DNA of 64,000 bases, taken from NCBI RefSeq assembly GCF_900103785.1, contig NZ_FNHE01000008.1, positions 191,270 through 255,269 of the forward strand. Reading direction: 5' to 3'. Shown here one piece after another: positions 51,164 to 58,886 of this stretch (position 1 is its first letter; every line of letters begins with the position of its first letter). The position numbers were made by a program, and so were the translations under genes. Under the pieces are notes generated by a model, which was not told the DNA's origin, searched no databases, and saw only the letters and a program-made list of their open reading frames with translations. Source of the stretch: Geodermatophilus siccatus. Its GTDB lineage: Bacteria; Actinomycetota; Actinomycetes; Mycobacteriales; Geodermatophilaceae.

Positions 51164-51891
51164 GTGCTGGAGCAGAGCGGCATCGTGCGCAGCGACATCC
51201 GGTCCAGCTTCGGCGAGTACAGCGGCACCGCCCAGGGCGTGCCGATGACCCTGGAGCTGACCGTCTCCGACCTCGCCGACGGCGGGGTGCCGTTCGAGGG
51301 CGTCGCGGTCTACGTCTGGCACTGCACCCGCGAGGGCGGCTACTCGCTGTACTCCGCGGGCATCGAGGACCAGAACCACCTGCGCGGCGTGCAGGTCGCC
51401 GACGCCGACGGTCTGGTCCGCTTCACCAGCGTCGTCCCGGCCTGCTACGACGGCGCTGGCCGCACATTCACGTCGAGGTCTACCCGGACCAGGGCAGCAC
51501 CACCGACTCGACCAACGCCATCGCCACCTCGCAGGTCGCGTTGCCGCAGGACGTCTGCGAGGCGGTCTACGCGACCGCCGGCTACGAGGCGTCGGTGAGC
51601 AACCTGTCGCGGGTCAGCCTCAGCAGCGACACCGTCTTCGGGGACGACGGCGGCGCGAGCCAGCTGGCCACCGTGACCCGGAACGTCACCGGCGGCTACA
51701 CCCTGCGCCTCGCGGTCGGCGTCGACACCGCCACGATCCCGACCGGCGGTGGGACGAGCGGCGGTGGCGCACCCTCCGGTGCTCCGGGTGGCCCGCCGCC
51801 CGGTGGTGGCCCCGGCGGCACCCCGCCGACCGGCGCCCCGCCGGCCGGTGCCTCGCCGGCCGGTGCCTCGCCGGCCCTGCCGAGCAACTGA
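51164..51891 (+). pseudogene. Truncated, frameshifted intradiol ring-cleavage dioxygenase-like gene
   Basis: From 51164 the frame reads LEQSGIVRSDIRSSFGEYSG and VYVWHCTREGGYSLYSAG up to ACYDG near 51453. The family motif RWPHIHVEVYPDQGS then continues in the next frame, to a Gly/Pro/Ala-rich tail (GGGTSGGGAPSGAPGG) ending at 51891. A single missing C near 51452-51456 explains the shift. The first part of the gene (signal peptide and N-terminal strand region) is also absent; a stop lies just upstream of 51164. The two Tyr and His iron ligands of intradiol enzymes are partly present. Confidence 0.7.
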
Positions 51892-52065
51892 GGGCCGGGA
51901 ACCGGTGCGGGTTCCTCCGGTCGCACGCGAGCCCGCTGGTCCGGTCGGTCCAGGGCGGCCGGCACGGGAGCGGCGCACCCCGGCAGGCCCTTGTCCTCTG
52001 GACCCGCGCTCGACGCCCGGCTGAGCATGGTGGCCTGCGATGACCTGGCCGGACGAGGGCGTTCC

Positions 52066-52280
52066 ATGACCACAACGACGCTGCGACCCGAGCTGGACGA
52101 TCTCCGCACACGCGTGGCGGGTACCGTGACCGGACGCGACGACCCGGGCTGCGACGAGGCCCGGGCCGTGTGGAACGGGATGGTGGACGCCGTCCCCGGG
52201 CCGTGGTGCGCGCGGCGGACGTGCGCGACTCCGCACCGATCATCGCGTACGTCCGGGAGCACGAACGGACGGCCCAGCAG
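52066..52280 (+). pseudogene. N-terminal remnant of an FAD-linked oxidase (BBE-like)
   Basis: From ATG 52066: TTTLRPELDDLRTRVAGTVT and DEARAVWNGMVDA. After a missing C near 52190 the family sequence continues in another frame as RPRAVVRAADVRDSAPIIAYV. This is the start of FAD-binding berberine-bridge-like oxidoreductases. The FAD-binding GGGH region and everything after it are gone. A real remnant, not a gene. Confidence 0.65.
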
Positions 52281-52361
52281 GGTGCCCGAGGTCAGCAGCG
52301 GGTGACCGGCTGCCGAGTCCTCGTGCTGCGGTCGACCGTCGAGGTTGTAGGGGAGGGCGAG

Positions 52362-52649
52362 GTGCACGCGGTCATCCGGCACTACAGGGGCGGGTCGCAG
52401 CTCTTCGACGAGCTGGAGCGGCGGACCGATGACGTCGAGCGGGTGATCCGGGGTGTGCCCGGGTTCATCAGCTACCACCTGGTGAGGACGGCGGACGGCG
52501 GCTTCAGCGTCGGCGTCTTCGAGGACGAGTCCGGGGCGACCGAGTCCACGCGCGTGGCGGCGGACTGGGTCAGGCAGAACCTGCCCCAGTTGACGGTGAG
52601 CCCGCCCGAGGTCATCGAGGGTGGGGTGATCCTGCACCTGGGCAGGTGA
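52362..52649 (+). CDS. Small dimeric alpha/beta-barrel-like (ABM-type) protein
   Basis: A 95-residue protein (HAVIRHYRGGSQLFDELERR, IRGVPGFISYHLVRTADGGF, then SVGVFEDESGATESTRVAAD). The strand-helix order and the GVPGFISYHL strand match the antibiotic-biosynthesis-monooxygenase/ferredoxin-like fold. GTG 52362 follows GGGGAGGG. It has no obvious catalytic residue. It sits just after the oxidase remnant, before patatin. Confidence 0.75.
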   Translation: MHAVIRHYRGGSQLFDELERRTDDVERVIRGVPGFISYHLVRTADGGFSVGVFEDESGATESTRVAADWVRQNLPQLTVSPPEVIEGGVILHLGR

Positions 52650-52752
52650 CCCGGCGGACGGGGCGGCGCACCTCCGGCGGTACGTGCCGATGCTGCGGCA
52701 ACCGCCCGGCTGGGAGAGGGTGGACACCGTGGTCCGAGGGGGAGGGGCACGG

Positions 52753-53688
52753 ATGAGGACGGTCGCGATTGCCTGTCAGGGCGGCGGCAGCCACACGGCG
52801 TTCACCGGCGGTGTGCTGCACCGCCTGCTGGCCGACGAGGACCACAGGGTCGTGGGGCTGTCCGGCACCTCGGGTGGCGCGGTCTGCGCCCTGCTGGCCT
52901 GGTACGGCCTGCTGACCGGCGGCGCGGCCGAGGCCGGCCGGCTGCTGGAGCGATTCTGGGAGGACAACGCGGCCAGCACGCTGGGCGACAAGGCGGCGAA
53001 CGCCTGGCTGGTCGGTCTCGCCCGGCTCGAGGGACGGGTGGCGCTCCCGACGGTGAGCCCCTACGCCTACCCGGGGTTCGCCGGCACCGCCTTCACCGAC
53101 CTGCTGACCCGTCACGTGGACGTGGATCGGCTGGCCCGGCTGCAGGAGTCCCCGCCGGAGGACCAGCCACTGCTCCTCGTCGGCGCCGTCGACGTCCTCA
53201 GCGGCGACTCCACGGCCTTCTCCAGCCGGCGCGGGGAGATCACCGTGAACGCCGTGCTGGCCTCGGCCGCCGTCCCGCTGCTCTTCCGCGCCGTCGAGGA
53301 GAGGGGCCGGTACTACTGGGACGGGCTGTTCAGCCAGAACCCGCCGGTGCGCCAGCTGCCCGACGCCGGCCCCGAGGAGATCTGGGTGGTCCGGATCAAC
53401 CCGCGCTCCCGGGCCACCGAGCCGAAGACGGTGGGCGACATCGCGGACCGGCGCAACGAGCTGGCCGGCAACCTGTCGCTGGAGCAGGAACTGTTCTTCA
53501 TCCGCAAGGTCAACGAGTGGGTGGACCGCCTCGGCGACCCGTACCGGCGCATCGAGATCCGCGAGATCACCCTCGACCTCGACCTCGACCTGCCCAGCAA
53601 GCTGGACCGCCGGCCCGCGTTCCTCCGCCGGCTGTTCGACGCCGGTCGGGAGCAGGCGGACGCCTTCCTGGCCGGGCTGCCCGGCTGA
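52753..53688 (+). CDS. Patatin-like phospholipase
   Basis: A 311-residue patatin family hydrolase. The glycine-rich oxyanion motif CQGGGSHTAF is at residues 8-17, the nucleophile elbow GTSGG has Ser40, and the dyad Asp is in YYWDGLFSQNP. Such enzymes cleave acyl esters of lipids by a Ser-Asp dyad. No signal peptide. ATG 52753 follows GGGGGAGGGG. Monocistronic; the following 440 bp are non-coding. Confidence 0.92.
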   Translation: MRTVAIACQGGGSHTAFTGGVLHRLLADEDHRVVGLSGTSGGAVCALLAWYGLLTGGAAEAGRLLERFWEDNAASTLGDKAANAWLVGLARLEGRVALPTVSPYAYPGFAGTAFTDLLTRHVDVDRLARLQESPPEDQPLLLVGAVDVLSGDSTAFSSRRGEITVNAVLASAAVPLLFRAVEERGRYYWDGLFSQNPPVRQLPDAGPEEIWVVRINPRSRATEPKTVGDIADRRNELAGNLSLEQELFFIRKVNEWVDRLGDPYRRIEIREITLDLDLDLPSKLDRRPAFLRRLFDAGREQADAFLAGLPG

Positions 53689-54130
53689 CGGCGGGCCGGC
53701 GCCCGGTCACGGCCGCACGGAGTTCGTGACGATCCCCTCTCGGCGTTGCCGAGCCGTCGGGGAGCCCCTCTGTCGTCGACCATTCGAGAGGAGGGCGCTC
53801 CCGTCCCCCGGTACATGAACGGTGACGATGCCGTGACAGGCCGCGGTTAACGTGCAGGTGGCTCTCGCGAACGATTCGTCGTTCGTCCACGACTCCCATG
53901 TCGCAGCGACATCCGTATCACACGTCGGGCTGGACCGCGGACAGCCACAGGGCGGATGCCACGACTGCGGACGGCACCACGGTGACGCTCGGCCACGCTG
54001 ACCGAGAGGAGACCTCGTCAGGGCAGTCCTGCTCCCGTCCTGAGCAGCGCATTGCCGTGAGGATCGAGACGTTGCGCGGGGGGCTCAGTGATCAGCTTCG
54101 AAGCGAGCGTCAGATCGGATGGAGCGGGCG
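53689..54130. other. Intergenic region, boundary of an AT-richer segment
   Basis: No supported gene; a 78-codon frame at 53898-54134 has no conserved character. Composition becomes visibly less GC-rich from about 53.85 kb into the next gene, consistent with a transfer boundary. Confidence 0.5.
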
Positions 54131-55960
54131 ATGACCGGATACAACAACCACAACATCCCGGAAGCGGCGCACACCTTCATAGACCGCAACATCAGCGCCG
54201 GGATCCTGACGGTCGCCTTCGGCCCCCGCGGCAGTTGGGTCTGCGTTGCTGCGAATGGTGCATGTGACTCTCATGGTATTCCGCGGGGATGCAAGGACGC
54301 GTTGAGGGACTTCCTGCGGCGCGGCTTTCGGATTCGCTCGATCGCATTCCCTCCGCAAGGAGGTGATCGGTGGGTCGTCGTGGCGGACCAGGACTACTCT
54401 GCTCAGGGCATTCCCGACGAGTGCATCCAGGTCATGGACACGTTCCGACGGAACAAGTGGCCGATGCGCCACATCGCGTTCCCTCCGTCGGGCGGCAACA
54501 GTTGGGTGATCGTGGGAACTGATCGCGTCTTCGCTCGGTCGATCGATGACGAGTGCTACCAGATCCTGAACAACCACATGCAGGGCCAACGGCCAGCCAG
54601 CGGCGTGTCGTTCACGCCCGATGGTGGATGGACCATCTTCGGCAGCGACGAGCCTTTCGCCCGTCGGATACATGATGATTGTTACCGACACTTGCGGGCC
54701 ATCGCAGCGCAAGGCGACATGATCGATCACGTCTCGTTCGTTCCGGACGGTGACGGATACTCGATCATCGCCAACCAGGCGTCACCGTTCACCTCCCCCA
54801 ATCTCATCCGCGTGTTCGAGAACAACTTCTTCCGGGATTCATCGGGCAAGGGCCACTCAGTGTGGGCCCGCATGGCTGCTCACGGCGTCCCCGGCGTCAG
54901 CGTCGCAATGGTGCTCGGTGGCGCCTTCGCGTGGCAGACCTCTTACGGAGTACTGGAGGCAGGGGGCCAGCAGTACGTCTACAATGACACGCCGTTTCAA
55001 GTAGCGTCGATCAGTAAACCGACTACCGCTGTCGGGGTCCTGCGGTCAGCGCAGGGTGCGGGCGCCAACATCGGACTCGACGACCCGGTGCAACAACACA
55101 CGACGTGGACGATCCCGGTGCAGGCTGGCGGTTCCGCCAGTTGGGTCAACGAGGCGACGGTCGCGCTGACACTCGCCCACGAGGGCGGATTCAACGTGCC
55201 CGGATTCGGCGGATATCCCGACACGGGCACACAATTGCCGACACTCGACCAGATCCTTGCTGGTACACCCCCGGTGAACTCGCCCAAGATCGAGATCATG
55301 ACGCGGCCCGGTCCTCGGTTGTACTCGGGAGGGGGCTATGTTGCACTGCAGCGCATGATGCAGGACGTCACCGCGACCAACTTCGTCGACTGGATGCAGT
55401 CCAACGTCCTCACCCCGCTCGGGATGAGTGGGTCGACCTTCGCGGTGACTCTGCCCCCGCAATTGTCCCGCGCCGCGACCGGGCACGTCGCGGGACCAGT
55501 CGCTATCAATGGAAAGCGGAATCGCTACCCCGAGTCGGCCGCCGCGGGTCTGTACTCGAACGTCGGTGACCTCTGCAGGATCATCCTCATGCTGAACTCG
55601 GGGGGCAGTCTCGACGGCGTTCCCATCCTCACCAGGGCGATGCGCGATCGCATGTTGCTCGATGAGCTCGGCATCTCCCGTAGCGGTGCACTTGCCGCCC
55701 TGGACTGCATGTACGCACACGACGGGGTGAATGCTGGGTTCTACGCGCTCATGCGAGGGTACCCCAACTTGGGTTCAGGATTCGCGATCACGACGAACGC
55801 CGATCATTCGGCGGGTGGTAGCGCCTTCGTCGCCGAAGTGGTTGCCGCGCTGGAGTACCTCTATCCGCGCGATCTGCTCCCTTCCGGCCACTCCGTCATC
55901 GGCCTCGACTCGGACCAGGTCTCTGCAGCAGCTCTCGACCTTGGCGTCGGAGGACGATGA
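54131..55960 (+). CDS. Serine beta-lactamase-like hydrolase with N-terminal repeat domain
   Basis: A 609-residue protein. Residues about 21-240 hold four to five repeats of about 43-45 residues with the pattern I-x-F-x-P-xGG-x-W-x-(8-12)-I-x-D-x-C (for example HIAFPPSGGNSWVIVG with SIDDECYQIL, VSFTPDGGWTIFGSDE with RIHDDCYRHL). From about 245 comes a beta-lactamase/class C serine hydrolase domain: Ser293-Ile-Ser-Lys296, Tyr398-Ser-Gly, and HDGVNAGFYALM as the third motif. No signal peptide. ATG 54131 with GGAG 7 nt upstream (ATG 54119 possible). Codon use is clearly AT-richer than neighbours, suggesting horizontal acquisition. I do not recognise the repeats. Confidence 0.88.
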   Translation: MTGYNNHNIPEAAHTFIDRNISAGILTVAFGPRGSWVCVAANGACDSHGIPRGCKDALRDFLRRGFRIRSIAFPPQGGDRWVVVADQDYSAQGIPDECIQVMDTFRRNKWPMRHIAFPPSGGNSWVIVGTDRVFARSIDDECYQILNNHMQGQRPASGVSFTPDGGWTIFGSDEPFARRIHDDCYRHLRAIAAQGDMIDHVSFVPDGDGYSIIANQASPFTSPNLIRVFENNFFRDSSGKGHSVWARMAAHGVPGVSVAMVLGGAFAWQTSYGVLEAGGQQYVYNDTPFQVASISKPTTAVGVLRSAQGAGANIGLDDPVQQHTTWTIPVQAGGSASWVNEATVALTLAHEGGFNVPGFGGYPDTGTQLPTLDQILAGTPPVNSPKIEIMTRPGPRLYSGGGYVALQRMMQDVTATNFVDWMQSNVLTPLGMSGSTFAVTLPPQLSRAATGHVAGPVAINGKRNRYPESAAAGLYSNVGDLCRIILMLNSGGSLDGVPILTRAMRDRMLLDELGISRSGALAALDCMYAHDGVNAGFYALMRGYPNLGSGFAITTNADHSAGGSAFVAEVVAALEYLYPRDLLPSGHSVIGLDSDQVSAAALDLGVGGR

Positions 55961-56236
55961 CCCGTACCACGCGGTCGTGCCGGAGAGCCCCGGAGACCTC
56001 GCCGCTCCCGCTCCAGCCTCGTGCCTGGGGGGAAGCCCGCTGGAACCGTGTCCCTGAGGCCGCCCTCAGGGACGATGACGAGCTCTGGAGGCCCGAGGGG
56101 CGGACACCGCGTGACCCACGGGAGCCCAGGCAGTGTCCGGGCCGTCATCGAGGCCGGTTCACCTGTGCGTCGAGGTGCCCGGCGTGACCTGTCCATGACC
56201 GACGTGGCAGCAGACAGGGGGCCGGTGGGGTACCGC

Positions 56237-57058
56237 TCAGAAGCGGTAGTGCAGCACGACGGTCCCCTTGCGGGACCAGGACGTGCTGTGCGCGGCCAGC
56301 CGGTAGTACGTGCGGAGGGCTGCGGGGAACTGGGCGACCTCGGGTTCCCGAGGGATCAAGATCTCCCTGACCAGGGTCAGCGCCGGGTTCCAGCGTTCCG
56401 GGTCGTGCGGGTCGTCGGAGCCGGGGAACCTGATCAGGTCGGCGACGGACCGGGTGCCGCGGGTGTGCTTGATGGCCCAGATTGCGAACCGGGGATAGCT
56501 GTTGAAGGCGATCTCCCCGCTGGGGAAGTGGCTCGTGAGCCGGTTCAGCAGGGCCACGACCTGGTCCAGGGTGAGGAACCCCAGCAGGCCGTCGGCGACG
56601 ATCACCGCCGGCCGGTTCGAGGGGACGGCGGTCAGCCAGTCCGGATCCGTCACGTCCGCGCCGATCCCGTGAGCGTGCGCGCGATCCGGTACCAGGCCCG
56701 CTCGGGCGGCGATGACCGCGGGAGTGTCGACGTCGTACCAGTCGACGGTGGACGGCGGATCGATGCGCAGGACCCGGGTGTCCAGCCCTGCTCCCAGGTC
56801 CAGCCCGACGCCGTCCGGATGGCGAGCCAGGAACCGGGTCGCGATCTCGTCGAGCTTCTTGGCCCGCAGCGCGGCGTTCAGCATGAGGTTCGTGTCGATG
56901 TGCAGTCGGCGGTGGTCGTAGTCGAGCGTGCGGACGATCTCGTCGGCCATCGCATCACCGAGGACGGGATGCGGCGACCGGTTGTCCAGCGCCCTGCAGC
57001 AGAGCGTCAGGAACAGGCTGTCCTCGGTCGGCGTCAGGGCCGGCAGGGTGGTCGCCAT
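56237..57058 (-). CDS. SAM-dependent methyltransferase, leucine carboxyl methyltransferase-like
   Basis: A 273-residue protein of the LCM/TIGR00027-like O-methyltransferase group. SAM motif I is GVGLDLGAGLDTRVLRI at about residues 88-104, the acidic strand end is WYDVDTPAVI, and motif post-I is PAVIVADGLLGFL. It includes the RxxxxD-type N-terminal helix with DTNLMLNAALRAKKLDE. These enzymes methylate carboxyl or hydroxyl groups of small molecules, often polyketides. ATG 57058 with GAGAGG upstream. No biosynthetic cluster is adjacent, so the substrate is unknown. Confidence 0.88.
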   Translation of the reverse strand: MATTLPALTPTEDSLFLTLCCRALDNRSPHPVLGDAMADEIVRTLDYDHRRLHIDTNLMLNAALRAKKLDEIATRFLARHPDGVGLDLGAGLDTRVLRIDPPSTVDWYDVDTPAVIAARAGLVPDRAHAHGIGADVTDPDWLTAVPSNRPAVIVADGLLGFLTLDQVVALLNRLTSHFPSGEIAFNSYPRFAIWAIKHTRGTRSVADLIRFPGSDDPHDPERWNPALTLVREILIPREPEVAQFPAALRTYYRLAAHSTSWSRKGTVVLHYRF

Positions 57059-57282
57059 CGGTTCGGCCTCTCGTGCGTGCCGGCGTGCTCGTTGCTCGGC
57101 CCGTCTGCGGGTCCCCGTTGACCCCCCACGTACCCAAGCCCTCGGCCGCGGCCTGTCCCAGGGGCCTAGGGCACATCGGCGCCGCGTCCGATCGGGTGGA
57201 CGTCTCGTCCTCCGCCCTGGTGCCGGAGCGACCGGCACCGGAGCGGACGGGTCCTCCGGCGGGGCCTCCCGCTGCGGAGCCC

Positions 57283-57540
57283 CTACTGGACCAGGCGCAG
57301 TGCGGGCGCTGCGGGAGCGCTGCCGGTGGCCGCGGCCGACCCTCCGGGGAGGACGGCGAGCGCCGGACGGAGGCTCACCAGGTGCCGTCCACCGAGCCTG
57401 GCCCGGAGGGATGCGTTCGCGTAGCCGGCGGGCAGCCGGTGGCACTCGTCGTGGGCGTGCGGCGACGTCGCAGCAGCAGCAGCGGGGCGCGGCGCCAGGT
57501 GGACGTAGGTGATGCTGTCCGCGGGGTCGTACGTCCTCAC
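57283..57540 (-). CDS. Possible small protein (low confidence)
   Basis: An 85-codon frame (TYDPADSITYVHLAPRPAAA start, LPAGYANASLRARLGGRHLV middle) with GAGG 5 nt before GTG 57538-57540. It has balanced composition compared with neighbouring shadow frames, but no recognised family. It lies in the 667-bp gap between the methyltransferase and the aminotransferase, where nothing else is supported. Confidence 0.3.
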   Translation of the reverse strand: MRTYDPADSITYVHLAPRPAAAAATSPHAHDECHRLPAGYANASLRARLGGRHLVSLRPALAVLPGGSAAATGSAPAAPALRLVQ

Positions 57541-57725
57541 CTCGTCCTCGCCTCCTCCCGGACCCGCCGGTGCGGCGGCCGCGGTCTGCGGTGGCGACAC
57601 CGGCGGTGCGAGCCGGACAGGAACAGCGTGGCAGTGGGGTACGACAGGAACCCGGCCCGATGCGAGCCGCCGGTGGGCCCGATGGGGCCGCGGAGCCGGG
57701 TGCCGTCACGACCCGTCGGTCGGGC

Positions 57726-58886
57726 TCAGCGAGCGGTCAGCGCGGCGCCCATCTGCTCGACGGCCTGCACCAGCACCGGCCGCGGGGTCGCGACGTTGAG
57801 CCGGGCGAAGCCCGTGCCCGCCACCCCGCACAGGGCGCCGTCGGTCAAGGCCACCCCGGCCCGCTCGAGGAAGAACGCGCCCGGCTCGGGCAGCTCCAGC
57901 TCCCGGCAGTCCAACCAGGCCAGGTAGGTGCCCTCGGGTGGGGTGTACCGGACGCCGGGCAGGTGCTCGGCGACGAGGTCGGCGAGCAGCCGGCGGTTGC
58001 CGTCCAGGTACGCCAGGACGTCGTCCAGCCAGCCGGCGCCGCCGGTGTAGGCGGCGGTGTTCGCCAGGACGCCGAGGGTCGAGGCGCCGTGCTCGGCGTG
58101 CGGGCCCACCCGCGCCCACAGGTCGGCGTCGGCGTCGTTGGAGAGCACCAGCTGGGCGCACTTCAGACCGGGCAGGTTCCACGCCTTGGACGCCGAGGTC
58201 GCGCTGACCGCGTGCCCGGCCGGGACCTCGCCGAGCGAGGCGTAGGGCACGTGCCGGTGTCCCTCGTACACCAGCGGCGCGTGGATCTCGTCGGAGAACA
58301 CCCTGCCGCCGTGCCGCTCGACCACCTCGGCGACCGCCGTCATCTCCGCGGGCTCCAGCACCCGCCCGATCGGGTTGTGCGGGTTGCAGAGCACCAGCAG
58401 GTGGCCGCCGGCCCGGAACGCGGCGTCGAGCGCGTCGAGGTCGTAGACGTACCGGTCGCCGTCCCGCGCCATCGGCACCTGGACGACCTCGCGGCCCAAC
58501 GCCGGTGGCAGCGTGAGGAAGGGCATGTAGGCCGGCGTCGGCAGGACGACCGGGCTGCCCGGTCGGGAGAAGTGCTCGATCGCCGCGGCCAGCCCGGCGA
58601 GGACGTCTGCCACCGGGCGCACCCGCTCCGACGGCACCGTCCAGCCGTACCGGTCGGCCGACCACGCCGCGTACGCCTCCGACATGCCCTGCAGCAGCGC
58701 CGGCGACAGGTAGCCGAAGGCCGCGCCGTCCACGGCCGCGTGCAGCGCCTCGGTGACCGCCGGCGCGGTGCCGAAGTCCATCTCCGCCACGAACGCCCCG
58801 ATCGCCTCGGGGAACAGCGACCACTTGAGGCCGCCGCGGCGCCGCAGCTCCCCGACGGTCAGCTCGTCGAACCCGGCGTCAGCCAC
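57726..58886 (-). CDS. MalY/PatB family PLP-dependent aminotransferase (C-S lyase type)
   Basis: A 386-residue fold-type I PLP enzyme. The substrate/PLP loops are LLVLCNPHNPIGRVLE (CNPHNPxG, diagnostic of the MalY/PatB group) and SATSASKAWNLPGLKCAQ with the PLP Lys. The C-terminal Arg is in GTGFARLNVATPR. Such enzymes are usually cystathionine beta-lyases or C-S lyases. GTG 58886 overlaps the upstream FAD/Fe-S dehydrogenase by 8 nt, a coupled pair on the minus strand whose shared purpose is not obvious. Confidence 0.92.
   Translation of the reverse strand: MADAGFDELTVGELRRRGGLKWSLFPEAIGAFVAEMDFGTAPAVTEALHAAVDGAAFGYLSPALLQGMSEAYAAWSADRYGWTVPSERVRPVADVLAGLAAAIEHFSRPGSPVVLPTPAYMPFLTLPPALGREVVQVPMARDGDRYVYDLDALDAAFRAGGHLLVLCNPHNPIGRVLEPAEMTAVAEVVERHGGRVFSDEIHAPLVYEGHRHVPYASLGEVPAGHAVSATSASKAWNLPGLKCAQLVLSNDADADLWARVGPHAEHGASTLGVLANTAAYTGGAGWLDDVLAYLDGNRRLLADLVAEHLPGVRYTPPEGTYLAWLDCRELELPEPGAFFLERAGVALTDGALCGVAGTGFARLNVATPRPVLVQAVEQMGAALTAR

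Noticed and set aside
53898-54134. 78-codon plus-strand frame before the serine hydrolase
   Set aside because: Polar, no conserved pattern, ends inside the hydrolase start region; more likely leader DNA.
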